From Hymenochaete sp. R1 (Eukaryota > Basidiomycota > Agaricomycetes > Hymenochaetales > Hymenochaetaceae): 64,000 nt of DNA. Numbering within the stretch: the stretch's first letter is position 1; every line of letters begins with the position of its first letter. Shown here one piece after another: positions 46,728 to 57,261 of the stretch. The translations under genes were made by a program, and so were the position numbers. The notes under the pieces were generated by a model. That model had not been told where the DNA came from. It saw only the letters and a program-made list of their open reading frames with translations, and did no database searches. The stretch spans positions 310,001-374,000 of the forward strand of contig JAFREE010000001.1 in NCBI GenBank assembly GCA_019400425.1. The letters are read 5' to 3'.

Positions 46728-47354
46728 TTAATGACCCAAAGCATGAACGCTCCTATACATCCGACCAAACAGCACTTCTCCGACAGCCAGGCCAGCCACA
46801 ATCGTAATGAAAAACGCAGCCTGGAATGTCCTGTCGATAGAACCATGGATCAGTGACATATCAAGCTTTAGAATGGACAGTAGACGGACATCACTGCTAA
46901 CATGAGGGCAAAATGTAATAAGGACTGGAATCCGTAGAGTAGCCCACGCGTACCATCCTGAACTAAATTGAATGCTGGGATACTTCTCGATCTCGACACG
47001 GTTTGTGCCAATGAAGCAGAAGCGGTATCACGGTATTTCTCATTGTTGTACTGCTGATCACGAGCAGCAGCTCTGGCCCTGCGCCATCACTTACTTCAAC
47101 ATAAAGTAGACAATGGTATAAATGATGTGAGCAGACCTTTTGTTCCACTTGGCCTCTAGAGAGGCTCGAAAGAAGACCGTGAATCGATCGAGCATAGCTA
47201 GGAAGAAGAGAAAGATCGCCGCCCCAGCTATAGCACCTTTCGAGGAAGGCGTTATGGACTTGAAGAATAAGAAGTCGCCTCCGGTGAAATGAAAGTAGGG
47301 AACCATCGTGGCCATCTCCATAGTCGAATTATCTGACGACGAACCCATGTCCAT
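46728..47354 (-). CDS. CTR-family copper transporter
   Basis: High-affinity Cu(I) importer forming a trimeric channel in the plasma or vacuolar membrane. Exons 47354-47137, 47078-46890 and 46830-46728 give 169 residues. The N-terminus is Met-rich (MDMGSSSDNSTMEMATM) for copper capture, then PYFHFTGGDFLFF, TM1 (AIAGAAIFLFFLAMLDRFTV), a basic loop from KWNKRARAAARDQQ, TM2 (LYGFQSLLHFALMLAVM) with the MxxxM filter motif, and TM3 (ITIVAGLAVGEVLFG) with GxxxG packing. The first intron (47079-47136) uses a GTCTGC donor. Reading on instead gives a stop or an impossible 16-nt intron, and only this donor restores the usual basic loop. The frame stays open upstream of 47354, so a longer N-terminus is possible. 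Confidence 0.88.
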
Positions 47355-48316
47355 ATCAATGTTTGCAGGAGAGTGTGATATCGCGGATAAAGATATATAA
47401 GAGGTGGTGGACGGAAGGTGAGCAGCGATATGCGAGGTGACGGAGACGGAGACCGCACTGATAGAAATGATAGAGGCGGCGCGAGAAAAGAAGTAAATTA
47501 CAGGCAACCAGGTATCCGGGGCTTCCGGACGGCGATGGTCCATGAATGGACCGGAGATCTATTATGTAAGCGTCCCTCAGAGCAACGAACCCCACCCCCG
47601 TTCCTTCACACCACGCACCAGACCCGACAGATGCTCTGGCACTGTGCACAACGGCAAGTCCCATCTCGCTGACTGAGTCGACATAGAATAGCACAGACAG
47701 AAAACGTGTACGTAGCGCTGATTGGTTCTCAAGCTTGCTGTATGCGCATAGTGTCAGACAAGACAGAATATCGTGTTTGATTGGCTTCCAGAGGCTACGC
47801 TCTCACCAATCAAAGCATCGACATGGAAAGGCTTTCTTACTACCTCTACCAGAGTAGAGATGTGAACAAAAAACGCATAGCCCGGCGAGAAGACGAGCTT
47901 CGTGAGTACAGCGCTCTCACTCGTCTTCCCGAGCATGTCATGACCAGAGAGACAGACAAAGGCTGCAGTGCTATGAGGCCTTCAGAGCTTAAGTTGCAGT
48001 CGCGTGCACACTGGGCATAGCAAGAGAAAAAGTGAACGCGAGGGGAGAAGGTGCGGTGGAAGGAAGGGTGAGCGAGTGTGGGGAGAAAGAGAGAGACGAG
48101 GCATGGCATTTGTTCGTTGAGCCAATTCCGCGATAAAACGACGTGATCGGCACGTAGCATAGAAGACCCCAGGAACTCCAGCTTAGTCATTGGTCCGGTC
48201 CGGTCTGCCTCTGAGTACGAGTCCGCCATCTTCACGCCATCATCATCCTCTTCTCAGAGTTCAATGCTCGACATTGAAATACACTATATCCTTTTTCTTG
48301 TGTCTTACCCACAACT
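47355..48316. promoter_or_regulatory. Divergent region CTR / rhodanese
   Basis: About 960 bases between outward starts. Scattered short ORFs on both strands show no family resemblance. It must hold the CTR promoter; a copper-response site is expected but not identified. Confidence 0.4.
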
Positions 48317-49006
48317 ATGAGGGCCTCATCCAAAGTCTGCAACACCATCAGACAAATAAGTGCTTTACATCCGGGACGAGTTAGCACTCGGACACTGAGG
48401 CCAGCGAGCTTGCACTTTCCTCAGTCACTCCCGGCTCTGCGCGGGCTGAGATTTGAGTCGTCACAGTCTTCTCAACCTGGACCTGGCCAACAAACCCAAA
48501 CATCTCAACCAGCCAAGACCCTTTCACCGGAGGAGAAAGTCGAGCCGTTTTGGACAGCGAAAAAACTTACTTATGAAGATGTGAAGAAACGCTCTGAACA
48601 GCCTAGTCCAGTGAGCTAACCAACTACTTTCTCTCCTATAATTACATTGACACTGGTGTGAAGGATGCTTATATCGTCGACGTCCGTGAACCCGACGAAG
48701 TCAAGCTCGGGATGATTCCTTCGGCTGTCAATATTCCTCTATCCATCCTTTCAAAGTCTCTAGTGACAAACCCAGTGACGTTTAAGGAGCAGCATGGATT
48801 CGAGAAACCGCAGAAATGGCAGGAGGTTGTGTTCTATTGTCGGAGTGGGAAGAGAAGTGCTACATCAGGAGACATCGCTCAAAAGCATGGTTACAAGAAG
48901 TATGTCCGTCATCGTCATAACTACGATACACCGCTCACAGTCTCTTAGAATTTATAATTACGAAGGTTCTTGGCTCGATTGGACCGCAAAAGAGCAAGGC
49001 AAATAA
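48317..49006 (+). CDS. Single-domain rhodanese, probably mitochondrial
   Basis: Thiosulphate sulfurtransferase-like protein. Exons 48317-48610, 48664-48899 and 48949-49006 give 195 residues. The first 65 residues are rich in Arg and Ser (MRASSKVCNTIRQI; VSTRTLRPA) and look like a mitochondrial presequence plus linker. The rhodanese fold runs from LTYEDVKKRSE through DAYIVDVREPDEVKLGMIPS, AVNIPLSIL, VVFYCRSGKRS (catalytic Cys in the CRSGKR loop) and IYNYEGSWLDW. This matches the Rdl1/Rdl2 type. The frataxin gene lies about 4.7 kb away; both touch sulphur handling, but no operon-like link is implied in a fungus. Confidence 0.88.
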
Positions 49007-49346
49007 ACAGTATGGTACTCGTGGTAATTGTAATGCTGCTTTACTTGCTCGTTAGATGAATTCACTACACACGATTGGAAAGAATAGGCGTCCAAAAACG
49101 TTCGGCGTACTTGTTTGTTTCAAGACATGAACACTAACACTCCCAGAAACGTTTTACATCTTACGCGCTGGGAAGTATAAAGATAAAGCATGCGGTATCG
49201 CGAGCTCTGCATTCGTTCCAATGCACACATTAGATGTGGGTTGTGAACTAAAGAAAGGAATATGCACAGATTACAGCAATGATCCAAAAATGAAGATGTA
49301 AAAGTGGGGTAAATATGGATGCCAACCAAAGCATTGTGTAGAACCA
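49007..49346. other. Convergent 3' spacer, rhodanese / VAM7
   Basis: About 340 bases of two 3' flanks. Nothing else is seen. Confidence 0.5.
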
Positions 49347-50450
49347 TTATCCCAAACGTCCCAGCTGTTTCCGAGCTTTATCTAATTTTCCGCCTACTCT
49401 ATCCACTTCTTCGCCTAAACCATCAAGCAACTCGTTCTGTTCCATAAGTTCGCGGTTGATAGCCAAACTCATCTGGTGTTGGCGCATAAGGATCGTCGTG
49501 AGCTGTTCGGCATGGCTATCTTGGTCTTTCATCTTGTCCTGCTGCAAGAGAAGAACTCCCTGGTCGTCGAGCGGCCGTGTTTGTTCCGTTTCTTGAGGCT
49601 CCGCCTGCGCACCGAACACGCGCGCGAACGTTGGCTTGCCCGACGATGACCCGGTCGCTTCGCCAAAGAGCCCATTTCGTCCCTCCTCCGACGCGGGTAC
49701 TCGACTCCCCGTAACTCCTCTGCCCCCTCCTGCAAACGTCCTCGATGGCCCCGCTCTCGAGAAGACCATCATCTTACTGAGTTTCTCACAATCGTCCTGG
49801 AGCTGGCCCGTCATAACCATCCTCCTCTGCACCTCCCCCTCACTCATCCCGGATCTCGCAAGCGCGTTGAGTCCATTGGTAAGGTTATCCAGCCGGTTGA
49901 GTACCATCACGAGCTTCTTCTTCGCCTGGACGTTTATCTCGTGCGCGGAGGACGTGTCTCCTGCTTCCAGATATGTGTCTCGTCTATTCAGGTCCGTGCG
50001 GATATCTCGAACGATGTTAAGGACTTCCATTTGTTCATCTATCCAGGAGGCGGACGTGAACGTCGTTGGTGCGCCACCTTCAACGCCGTCGCGTTTGGAA
50101 GTAGGAATGCCTAGAAATTGTTTAAATTCGTATGACTCGCTCCATCGTTCATCCTTAGAGCTAACGATAGCCCTTAAATATGTCTCGAGGCCGTCTATTC
50201 GTTCTTGTATGAGTTTAGGGTCTTCCTTCGAACGAAACAGTGCTAGAGTGTGTTTGGGTGGTAACGGGTGAGGAGGAGGGGTGCCAGTGTTCTTTGTTAG
50301 CTCTGTATGAAGGTCGTCGAATTCGGAGTACCGCCTCCACATAAGCCACGAACGTACGGATGCACGCACTTCTATCTTATATACGACATGGTTCTTGGGT
50401 TCCGAGCGTTCTTCGTGACCTAGGACACGCACGGACTGGATTGCGGCCAT
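49347..50450 (-). CDS. VAM7: PX-domain Qc-SNARE, VAM7 type
   Basis: Vacuolar SNARE recruited by PI3P and HOPS; acts with Ypt7 in vacuole and autophagosome fusion. Single exon, 367 residues. The PX domain occupies about 1-125 (MAAIQSVRVLGHEE; YKIEVRASVRSW; WRRYSEFDDLHTEL; PPKHTLALFRSKEDPKLIQE; RIDGLETYLRAIV). A middle helical region (VLNRLDNLTNGLNALARSGM) follows, and at the end a Qc SNARE motif with QMSLAINRELMEQNELLDGL, whose Gln in EQN is the zero-layer residue, and VDRVGGKLDKARKQLGRLG. No transmembrane anchor, as in yeast Vam7. The frame is open further upstream, but the PX fold begins right after ATG 50450. Confidence 0.92.
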   Translation of the reverse strand: MAAIQSVRVLGHEERSEPKNHVVYKIEVRASVRSWLMWRRYSEFDDLHTELTKNTGTPPPHPLPPKHTLALFRSKEDPKLIQERIDGLETYLRAIVSSKDERWSESYEFKQFLGIPTSKRDGVEGGAPTTFTSASWIDEQMEVLNIVRDIRTDLNRRDTYLEAGDTSSAHEINVQAKKKLVMVLNRLDNLTNGLNALARSGMSEGEVQRRMVMTGQLQDDCEKLSKMMVFSRAGPSRTFAGGGRGVTGSRVPASEEGRNGLFGEATGSSSGKPTFARVFGAQAEPQETEQTRPLDDQGVLLLQQDKMKDQDSHAEQLTTILMRQHQMSLAINRELMEQNELLDGLGEEVDRVGGKLDKARKQLGRLG

Positions 50451-50759
50451 GAGGTGCTGAGTGCGGTTTGGGCAAGAAAGGCAGCTCTCTGGAATGACGC
50501 ACGCGACGTCGATCATTTGATGTGCATACTGTATTCGCACATCCGCACTCAGTTTACCGTACCCGTTATCGCTATCTCGGGCATGTTCAGTTCAGCAGAC
50601 TTGGTGAGACCAGTGGGAGTCTCATTTCTCATTGGTCCTTCCACGGCCGCCAATTTGAAACCACACAATTCTCAGACACTCTGCGCAGCAGATACCTGAC
50701 TCCATTGCGGATCTGAGACCCACCTTTCCAATCGTCCCTGCAACTCTGTGCTTGAAGAT
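50451..50759. promoter_or_regulatory. Divergent promoter, VAM7 / membrane protein copy 1
   Basis: About 310 bases between outward starts. The part next to copy 1 resembles the region before copy 2, so it belongs to the duplicated unit. Confidence 0.4.
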
Positions 50760-51717
50760 ATGCATGACTTTGTAATACCTTTTCGAATGCTGGCTACTAT
50801 AAGCGTTCTCCTTGTCTCTCTGATCTCTTCTTGCGCTGCACAGTCTTCGAGCGCCAATGGTATAACCAGCATCACGACGTCATTGGTTCTCGCATCATCA
50901 AACGACCAGTCTTTAACTTCGAGTTCCACTTCAGTCTTTTTCATGTAAGTTCAATCGAATGAATGCACATTTGAGACAGACCGAACCCATATTAACCAAA
51001 TCTTTCTCTTTGCACTGCAGTGAAGAGCCAACCTTCGCTCCAACCATTACAACATGTGTCCTGAAATCGACGGCTTCTTCGATTCCGCGTACGATACTTA
51101 GGTCCGTTGATCCCTCTTAATCATATACACATGACCTCACATACTGATCGATACCATCAAGCCCGACCGCATCCGACCTTCCCCCCGGTGCAGAGTGCCT
51201 AAGAATAGTTCGCGCCTCGGGAGGTGTCTTTGAGAACGTGATGTGAGCGCAGATGTGCTGATAAATTAATGGTTCGTATGCGGACTGACCGACTTTGGTG
51301 ATGATCCCGCAGTCTTACCGTTGCGGCGGATGGAAGCACGTTGACAATCGACAAAGAGGGGATGGCCACTTCCTCGTCTGTTTCTTCCGCATCATCTTCG
51401 AGCTCGTCGTCAACTGGGACCATTGTCGGCGCCGTCGTTGGGTCGGTCCTGGGTGCTTTAACTATTGGAGTGGTATGTCACACACTATTTGAAGCCTTCG
51501 ATTAAAGCTAACGTACTGAGATGAATAGCTCTCACTCTGGGTTCGCAGGGAGCGCCGGTCCAGTAGAGCGTCTGGAGCTTGGTTCACACGGCCTGCGGGT
51601 TGGATACGAGATGAGAAACCTCCGGTCTCTGAGATGGGTACGTCAATGATTTCAGGTCTATCCATATTGTTTATGACCTTTCCGTATTCAGAGATGTCTC
51701 CGCGAGCACGCGTCTAA
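50760..51717 (+). CDS. Unknown single-pass secreted/membrane protein, tandem copy 1
   Basis: Not recognised. Six exons: 50760-50944, 51021-51101, 51162-51242, 51313-51472, 51529-51637 and 51692-51717, 213 residues. A signal peptide ends near SLISSCAAQ. A short Ser/Thr-rich ectodomain has two Cys (TITTCVLK; LPPGAECLRIVRASGGV) and VILTVAADGSTLTI, then a Ser stalk. One transmembrane helix follows (TGTIVGAVVGSVLGALTIGV) with small-residue GxxxG spacing, then a basic cytoplasmic tail with RRSSRASGAWFTRPAGWIRD. The helix-plus-basic-tail plan resembles fungal cell-surface sensor-like proteins, but no named domain fits. Exon pattern and C-terminus match the neighbour at 52173-53098. Confidence 0.75.
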
Positions 51718-52172
51718 GAGAAGGTTGAACGGTGAAGTCGATCTGACGCCATATGTCCGGCTGTTTTTCAACGAGACGATCTCTTGGAACTTATGTTTGT
51801 CTGTGTGTTGTAAGACTGCCATCTGTTTTCGCTTTCGCTTACTCAACCTGCTTTGTGTATCATATGATTTGTATGATTTGTAAAATGTGAGTTCTACTAA
51901 CTTCTATCTGGAGGCATTGAAAGTACTTGACCGAATCACGTTGAGTGGTCAATGCGGCCGCAATGGGCTTATCAAGTAGCTGCGAGCCTTGAAAAGCTAC
52001 TACACTACTGGATGAGCCGTGGAAAAGTGAGTAAGGCATCGCTGGCAAAGTATCGCTGGCATGCTGCCGGAGATATCGCGGTCCTCCGAGTTGGCCTTGC
52101 CAAGAGGTTAAAAAGTTATAATTCGCCTCTGAACCAGCCTTCCGACCCATTTCCGCACCCGTTAACTTGGAG
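51718..52172. other. Spacer between duplicated membrane-protein genes
   Basis: About 455 bases. A block near 51935-51975 (CCGAATCACGTTGAGTGG...) has a close copy downstream of the second gene near 53308-53350 (CCGAATCACGTTGGGTGT...), showing that flanks were duplicated along with the coding part. Confidence 0.55.
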
Positions 52173-53098
52173 ATGATACACGAATCTACGACGCCTTTCC
52201 GAATGCGAGCTATTACAAACCTCCTACTCTTGATTTTTCTAGCCTGTTCTTGCGTCGCGCAGACTTCCAATGCCAATGAGATAACTAGCATCGCGACGTC
52301 ACCGCCCGCTGTACCATCGATTGACCGGTCCGCCCCGACCCCGGTCTTTGAAGTGTAAGTACGATTGGACGAAAGCATATCTCAGCAAAAAATCATTCAT
52401 CATCGAATCAATCTTGATTCGAAAGGTCCGAACCAACATTTGCCTCAACTATTACGACCTGCTTTGTTCAAGCTACAGCTTCAGTTCCGCACTCAAAACT
52501 TAGGTTTGCCGAATCTTCTTAATCTTGCAAGTAATTCAATACTGACGGATCTTATTTAGTCCAACCGCAACTGATCTTCCACCCGGTGCCGAGTGCATAA
52601 GGATAGTGCGTGGTTCGGGAGGCGTATCTGAGTGGATGTGAGCATTATTATTGATTAATCAATGATCATTTTCTGATTAACTCACTTGGTTCTGAAGCCT
52701 AACTGTTGCGGCGGATGGAAGCACATCGACGATTTCAAGTGATCCGTGGGCCACCTCGTCAAATTCATTAATCTCATCTTCAAAGTCGTCGTCTGGGGCC
52801 ATTGTCGGGGCTGTCGTTGGATCGGTCGTGGGTGCCCTAGCCATCGGAGTGGTACGTCGCGCTTCTTATCGACATCGATCAAGTAACTGACATGTATTTT
52901 TGGAATTATGTAGATGTCTTTATGGATCTACAAGCAACGCCAATCCAGTCGGGCGTCTGGAGCATGGTTCAATCGACCTGCAAGTTGGGTACGAGACGAG
53001 AAAGCACCAGTAGCTGACATGGGTGAGCCCATCGGTCTACGAGAGTGACTTTGTTCGCTGACTTGGATGCAGAATTGTCCCCACGATCTCGCGCCTAA
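52173..53098 (+). CDS. Unknown single-pass secreted/membrane protein, tandem copy 2
   Basis: Paralogue of the preceding gene. Six exons: 52173-52354, 52426-52503, 52560-52637, 52698-52851, 52914-53022 and 53073-53098, 208 residues, with every intron in the same place and phase as in copy 1. A signal peptide (TNLLLLIFLACSCVAQT) precedes a Ser/Thr/Pro ectodomain with TITTCFV and LPPGAECIRIVRGSGGV, then LTVAADGSTSTI. The transmembrane helix is GAIVGAVVGSVVGALAIGV and the tail QSSRASGAWFNRPASWVRDE. The conserved ectodomain motif LPPGAEC, the helix and the SSRASGAWF-RPA tail are the slow-changing parts; the stalk varies. Function unknown. Confidence 0.75.
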
Positions 53099-53998
53099 GC
53101 AGTACTGGGCGGATGTCTGACGTTGTATGTTTCGAAGCCGAGATTTTGAAGCAATTCTTGTTCTTTACTCCCGTTTATCCAATTCATCAATATCTGTATT
53201 ATTTTTATCGATGTGCAGACCCAGAAGAGGGATTTCTCCCTTTGCATACTTGAGACGATTCAAGTTAGTACTGGTATTTGGAACATTGAACATGCAAGTG
53301 TTGATTATCTCCGAATCACGTTGGGTGTCCGATGTGACCGCATTGGAGACCGTGGCAAGTAAAGTTTATGAGGGTGGCTTGCTAATGGAGGAGACAGAGA
53401 GAGAATTCACAGCATGGTTGACGTAGGTAGCCAGGGGAAAGTTGTCAAAGATGATCACGTATCGCAATGCCGAGCCGTGATGGATAAAAGGCTATGCGCG
53501 CTAGAGAAGGATGTTGAGTGAGCCATGGACTCGAAGAAGAGGATTTGGGGACCATGAAAGGTGAAGGTAGCTGGATTTGTAAGCAAAGATTGAAGAGGAT
53601 CTTAAAATAAAAGTGAGCTGCCGAGCTCGGCATCCGCGGCAGGCGTTGGGTGGTGACTGACACCAGGCGGGAAATTCATGCAGACTAGATTGGGACTTCC
53701 TCTTCTCGCCACTCGTCCGATCTTATTCTCAGCGACTGGGACTTGTGTGTGGCAGTTCAGCCCGTCCGAGTCTCAAGGTCCCAAATACTTCTTTTCCCTC
53801 TATAAGTATAAGTATAAACCTATCTTCCACGCCATGCTCTCTTCCTCTCCCTTCGCTGCTTCTTCTCCTCAGCTCGCCCTCGGTCTGGTCCTGCTTCTTC
53901 CTGTATCCCCTTCCTCTGCTCAGTCTGCTGTTCTCAATATCTGACATCTTGCGTTGCACTTTTCATTTTGCAAACACGTCTTGTAACTAGTATCGACT
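53099..53998. promoter_or_regulatory. Upstream region of the MFS gene
   Basis: About 900 bases. The first part (to about 53420) resembles the 3' flank of membrane-protein copy 1. Near 53801-53818 there are three tandem TATAAG/TATAAG/TATAAA units about 180 bases before the start codon, a good TATA candidate. A CT-rich leader follows. Confidence 0.5.
53801..53818 (+). promoter_or_regulatory. Triple TATAAG/TATAAA box
   Basis: Three head-to-tail TATA-like hexamers, about 180 bases upstream of the MFS start. Likely core promoter of the transporter; by analogy, a TATA box suggests a regulated gene. Confidence 0.5.
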
Positions 53999-56762
53999 AT
54001 GACAAAAGAGAAAGATCCTGTCAATGACTCTCAGACGAACTCGGTCCAAAACGGCCCGGATAATTCTCAACCAGTCGCAGCTTCCGCTCCTTCGAGTACC
54101 GTCAAAAAGAAACCAGGCGCGGCTTGGAAAGCAAACGAGGAACAGCATATACCAGAGAACCGTTTATACATTGTCATGACCGGTCTCATGTTATGTACTT
54201 TCCTCGCAGCTATAGGTCAGTTCAAGTTGTTTCTGCTCATTCACTCAAACTGGGCGCATTCTGACTGTCTTTCTACTCGGCTAGATCAAGTACGAATACT
54301 TTCGACATATATTTAAGACTGGTATACACTCTGAAATTTTCTCACAGACAATCGTGGCCACCGCATTGCCAACTATCGTTGAGAAGCTGCAGGGTGGCAA
54401 AAACTACAGCTGGGTCGGATCGTGCGTTTTATTTTATTTTATTTATTCCGGGGTCCCGAAATGTAGACCCACGGATTCTTTAGGGCTTACTTGCTAGGAG
54501 CAGCCGCACCTTCTCCATTCTACGGGAAACTCGCAGACATGTGTGGAAGAAAGCCCCTCCTCTTCGGCGTCATCGCCATCTTTCTCGTATTTTCGGCATT
54601 GTGTGGCGCCGCTCAGAATATGACATGGCTTATCGTGTGCCGAGCACTGCAGGGGATAGGAGGAGGCGGCATCATCCAGCTGGTCCAAATCACCATCTCG
54701 GACATCGTGAGTTTGGAGGAGTGAGTCGGCGTTCTATCTTTATCCCGTAACACTTCTCCCGGAAGCAGATTGGTTTAGAGGCGGGATCCGGAGTTTCCGT
54801 GCCCCCCCCCCCCTTCTCTTCAGCCTGTTTTTATGGCTTCTATCCTATCGATGCATTTAAGTTGACACGAAAATCTCTAGCCGAGGCAAGTACGGTGGAT
54901 GGATAGGCTCAACCTGGGGGTAAGTGCATTGACCTATTGCATGCTTGACCATAAGTTTGATGGCAAATGTAGCATAGCCAGCGTCGTGGGCCCTCTCGTG
55001 GGTGGTGTAAGTAATCAATCTGAAGTATTTCTCTCGCTCACCAAATTTCCAGGCCTTTACCGATCACGTTACATGGCGATGGTAAGCTTGTTAACTATAA
55101 AACAATTTGGCAAGACTCACATAATGATATAACAGGTGTTTCTTCATAAATCTGCCGACGGGTGGAATCGCCATGGCCGTTCTTTTCATTTTTTTGAACC
55201 TCAATCCCCATGTAGGCCGTCCTTTCAAGGAGCATGTGGCAGAAATGGACTTCATCGGCGCATTTCTTATCGTCTGTGGTGTTGTGTGCTTACTCATTGG
55301 GTTCAACTTCAGCGAGATCAGCTGTAAGCTTGGGTTTTTCGATTCGCTCTGAAAACAGCACTGACGTTTGCGCGTTCGCCTAGGGTCGGACCCTCAGACG
55401 ATTGCTCTGATCGTAGTTGGAGCTGTGCTCCTCATAGCAGGCGGTATAAATGAAGCATTCACGAAGCGCTCGGCCATCATCCCTCCACGGCTTTTCAAGG
55501 TAAGCAGCATTCCCCTTTACTGAATGATTCCCCTTGACGACGCCGTCTCGTAGACTCGCACCACGGCAGTGATTCTGAATGGCGTCTTCTTCCATGCGGT
55601 CGCTTTCTTTGGTATTTCATACTACCTTCCTATTTTCTTTCAATCCCTTGGGTCGAGTGCGACGGGAGCTGGCATTCGGTAAGAATTTGTGACCTCTCCG
55701 TTGATTTTAAAAAGACTGAATGATGTAGCATGATACCGTTTTCGTGCGGCGCAGCGCTAACGTCTGCTGCATTTGGACAAACCGTAGCGTATCTAGGTTA
55801 TAGGCCATTAGTGTGGTTCGGCTTCGGGGTCATGACTCTCGGGACCGGCCTCATGATCATGCTGGATGATACTTCGAATATGTGGGTTACCTTACTTATC
55901 CGCCCTTTCGTATATTTGATTTCCGGATGTTACAGTGCGGAGCGTGTCTTATATCCATTTGTGGCTGCTATTGGAACTGGATGTTTATTCCAGACGCCTA
56001 TCATTGGTCTTCAAGCCGCCATGCCTCTCAAGGACTTGGCCACAACGTATGTTTTCTTGCATGCTCCAGTCTTGGTAAATTGTGCTAATATCCATTGCAG
56101 AACAGCGACCTTCATCTTCGTCCGTCAACTGGGGGGAACTATCGGCGTCTCGATTGGCCAGGCGATCTGGTCTGCAGTAAGTCTGCATGTCAAAGGACGC
56201 GTAACACCCACTTACTCACCATTACTTCCCCCTTTCCCAGTCCTTAACAAAAAAAGCCAGACTCCTTACAGACGTCCACATCGACACCTCCCCTAGCGCC
56301 CTCGCCCAAAGCGTCCGTTCCCTCCCGTCTCTCTACCCAGACATCGCGCAGCGCCGGGAAGTCATACACGCCTACACGAGCGCCCTCACAACCATCTGGC
56401 TCTCCATGACACCCATGATTGGGTTCTCCTTCCTCGCCGTACTTCTCGCGAGGAAGTATACGCTCAAGCGGACTGTGGTGAGAGGCGGGAAGGGAGGGAA
56501 AGACGGCGGAGGGGCGGAAGGGGCGATTGGCGGTGATGAGAAGGATGCTGGGGCCGAGGGGAATCGTGATGGAGGCGATTTGGAGGCGCAGGTTGAAGGA
56601 GAGGGTGTTGTCGAGGACGAAAACGAGGAGATTGAGAAGAAGGATAGAGGTGAAGGATCTTCGGCTTCGAGTGGGCATGAGAAACAAAGGGATGTAGAAG
56701 GGCATTCGTCTGCGAAGGTTGTTGCTACTTCTGAGGGACGAACGACCGAGTCCGGGCCGTGA
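53999..56762 (+). CDS. MFS drug:H+ antiporter-type transporter, 14-TM class
   Basis: Plasma-membrane efflux pump of the DHA2-like group. Fourteen exons: 53999-54215, 54285-54289 (5 nt), 54348-54421, 54484-54720, 54881-54919, 54973-55006, 55053-55081, 55136-55323, 55384-55499, 55554-55678, 55729-55881, 55936-56046, 56101-56176 and 56241-56762, giving 641 residues. Motifs: LAAIDQTIVATALPTIV in TM1, YGKLADMCGRKPLLF (motif A), ALQGIGGGGII, VVGPLVGGAF (motif C), then CFFINLPTGG. Family-like later helices include GCLFQTPIIGLQAAMP and VRQLGGTIGVSIGQAIW. A 90-residue acidic, Gly/Glu-rich cytoplasmic tail closes the protein. The 5-nt exon is needed to code Asp-Gln of the TM1 motif. The intron 55882-55935 is frame-neutral (54 nt). 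Substrate unknown. Confidence 0.9.
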
Positions 56763-57261
56763 AGATAGTAGTAGATCTCTTCTTACCTTTCCATGCTTAT
56801 TGTTAGATTGTTTTCTCTTCAAATCTTAGTTTGGCAATCCGTTAATTTTGAACATGAAGTTTTGCAGGCAGCATGATGACAGGACATAAGTTTTCCAACA
56901 AGTCGCAACCGTCTTCAACTTTCACTAGAAAAGTAAAAGTGGGTAAGCCTGCCATGCTTTCGTAAAGTTATCGCCTGAATCTGCCGTTGTTCCGCTCGTA
57001 AGTGTAAAACAGTATCTATTCAAGAGCACTACGAAAACACTGGGCTAGAACACAGACTAGCCATAAAAATACAAACAAAGATGGGTGGAGCGGAATGCGG
57101 CTCTGATGACTGAGAACGAGGAGAGTAAGGCCGACAGTAAAAGGAAAGAATGAATAAGCAAAAAAAAAACGGGCCCGGTATAGCGTATATGGCAAAAAGA
57201 GGTAAAGATACTTCTGTAGATTCAATTTGACCCGAAAAGCAAACGACGGCGCTCATTTGTG
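56763..57261. other. Convergent 3' spacer, MFS / SNF4
   Basis: About 500 bases of 3' flanks. Nothing else is seen. Confidence 0.5.

Noticed and set aside
47079..47136. CTR exon 1 read on to a stop after YFMLK, or a 16-nt intron
   Set aside because: A 16-nt spliceosomal intron is not credible in fungi and the stop would remove two membrane spans. A GTCTGC donor 42 nt earlier gives a 58-nt intron and the expected basic loop.
54799..54812. C-run in an MFS intron (and G-runs at 15607, 18415, 22731)
   Set aside because: Simple homopolymers; possible length variation but no gene or structure is indicated.
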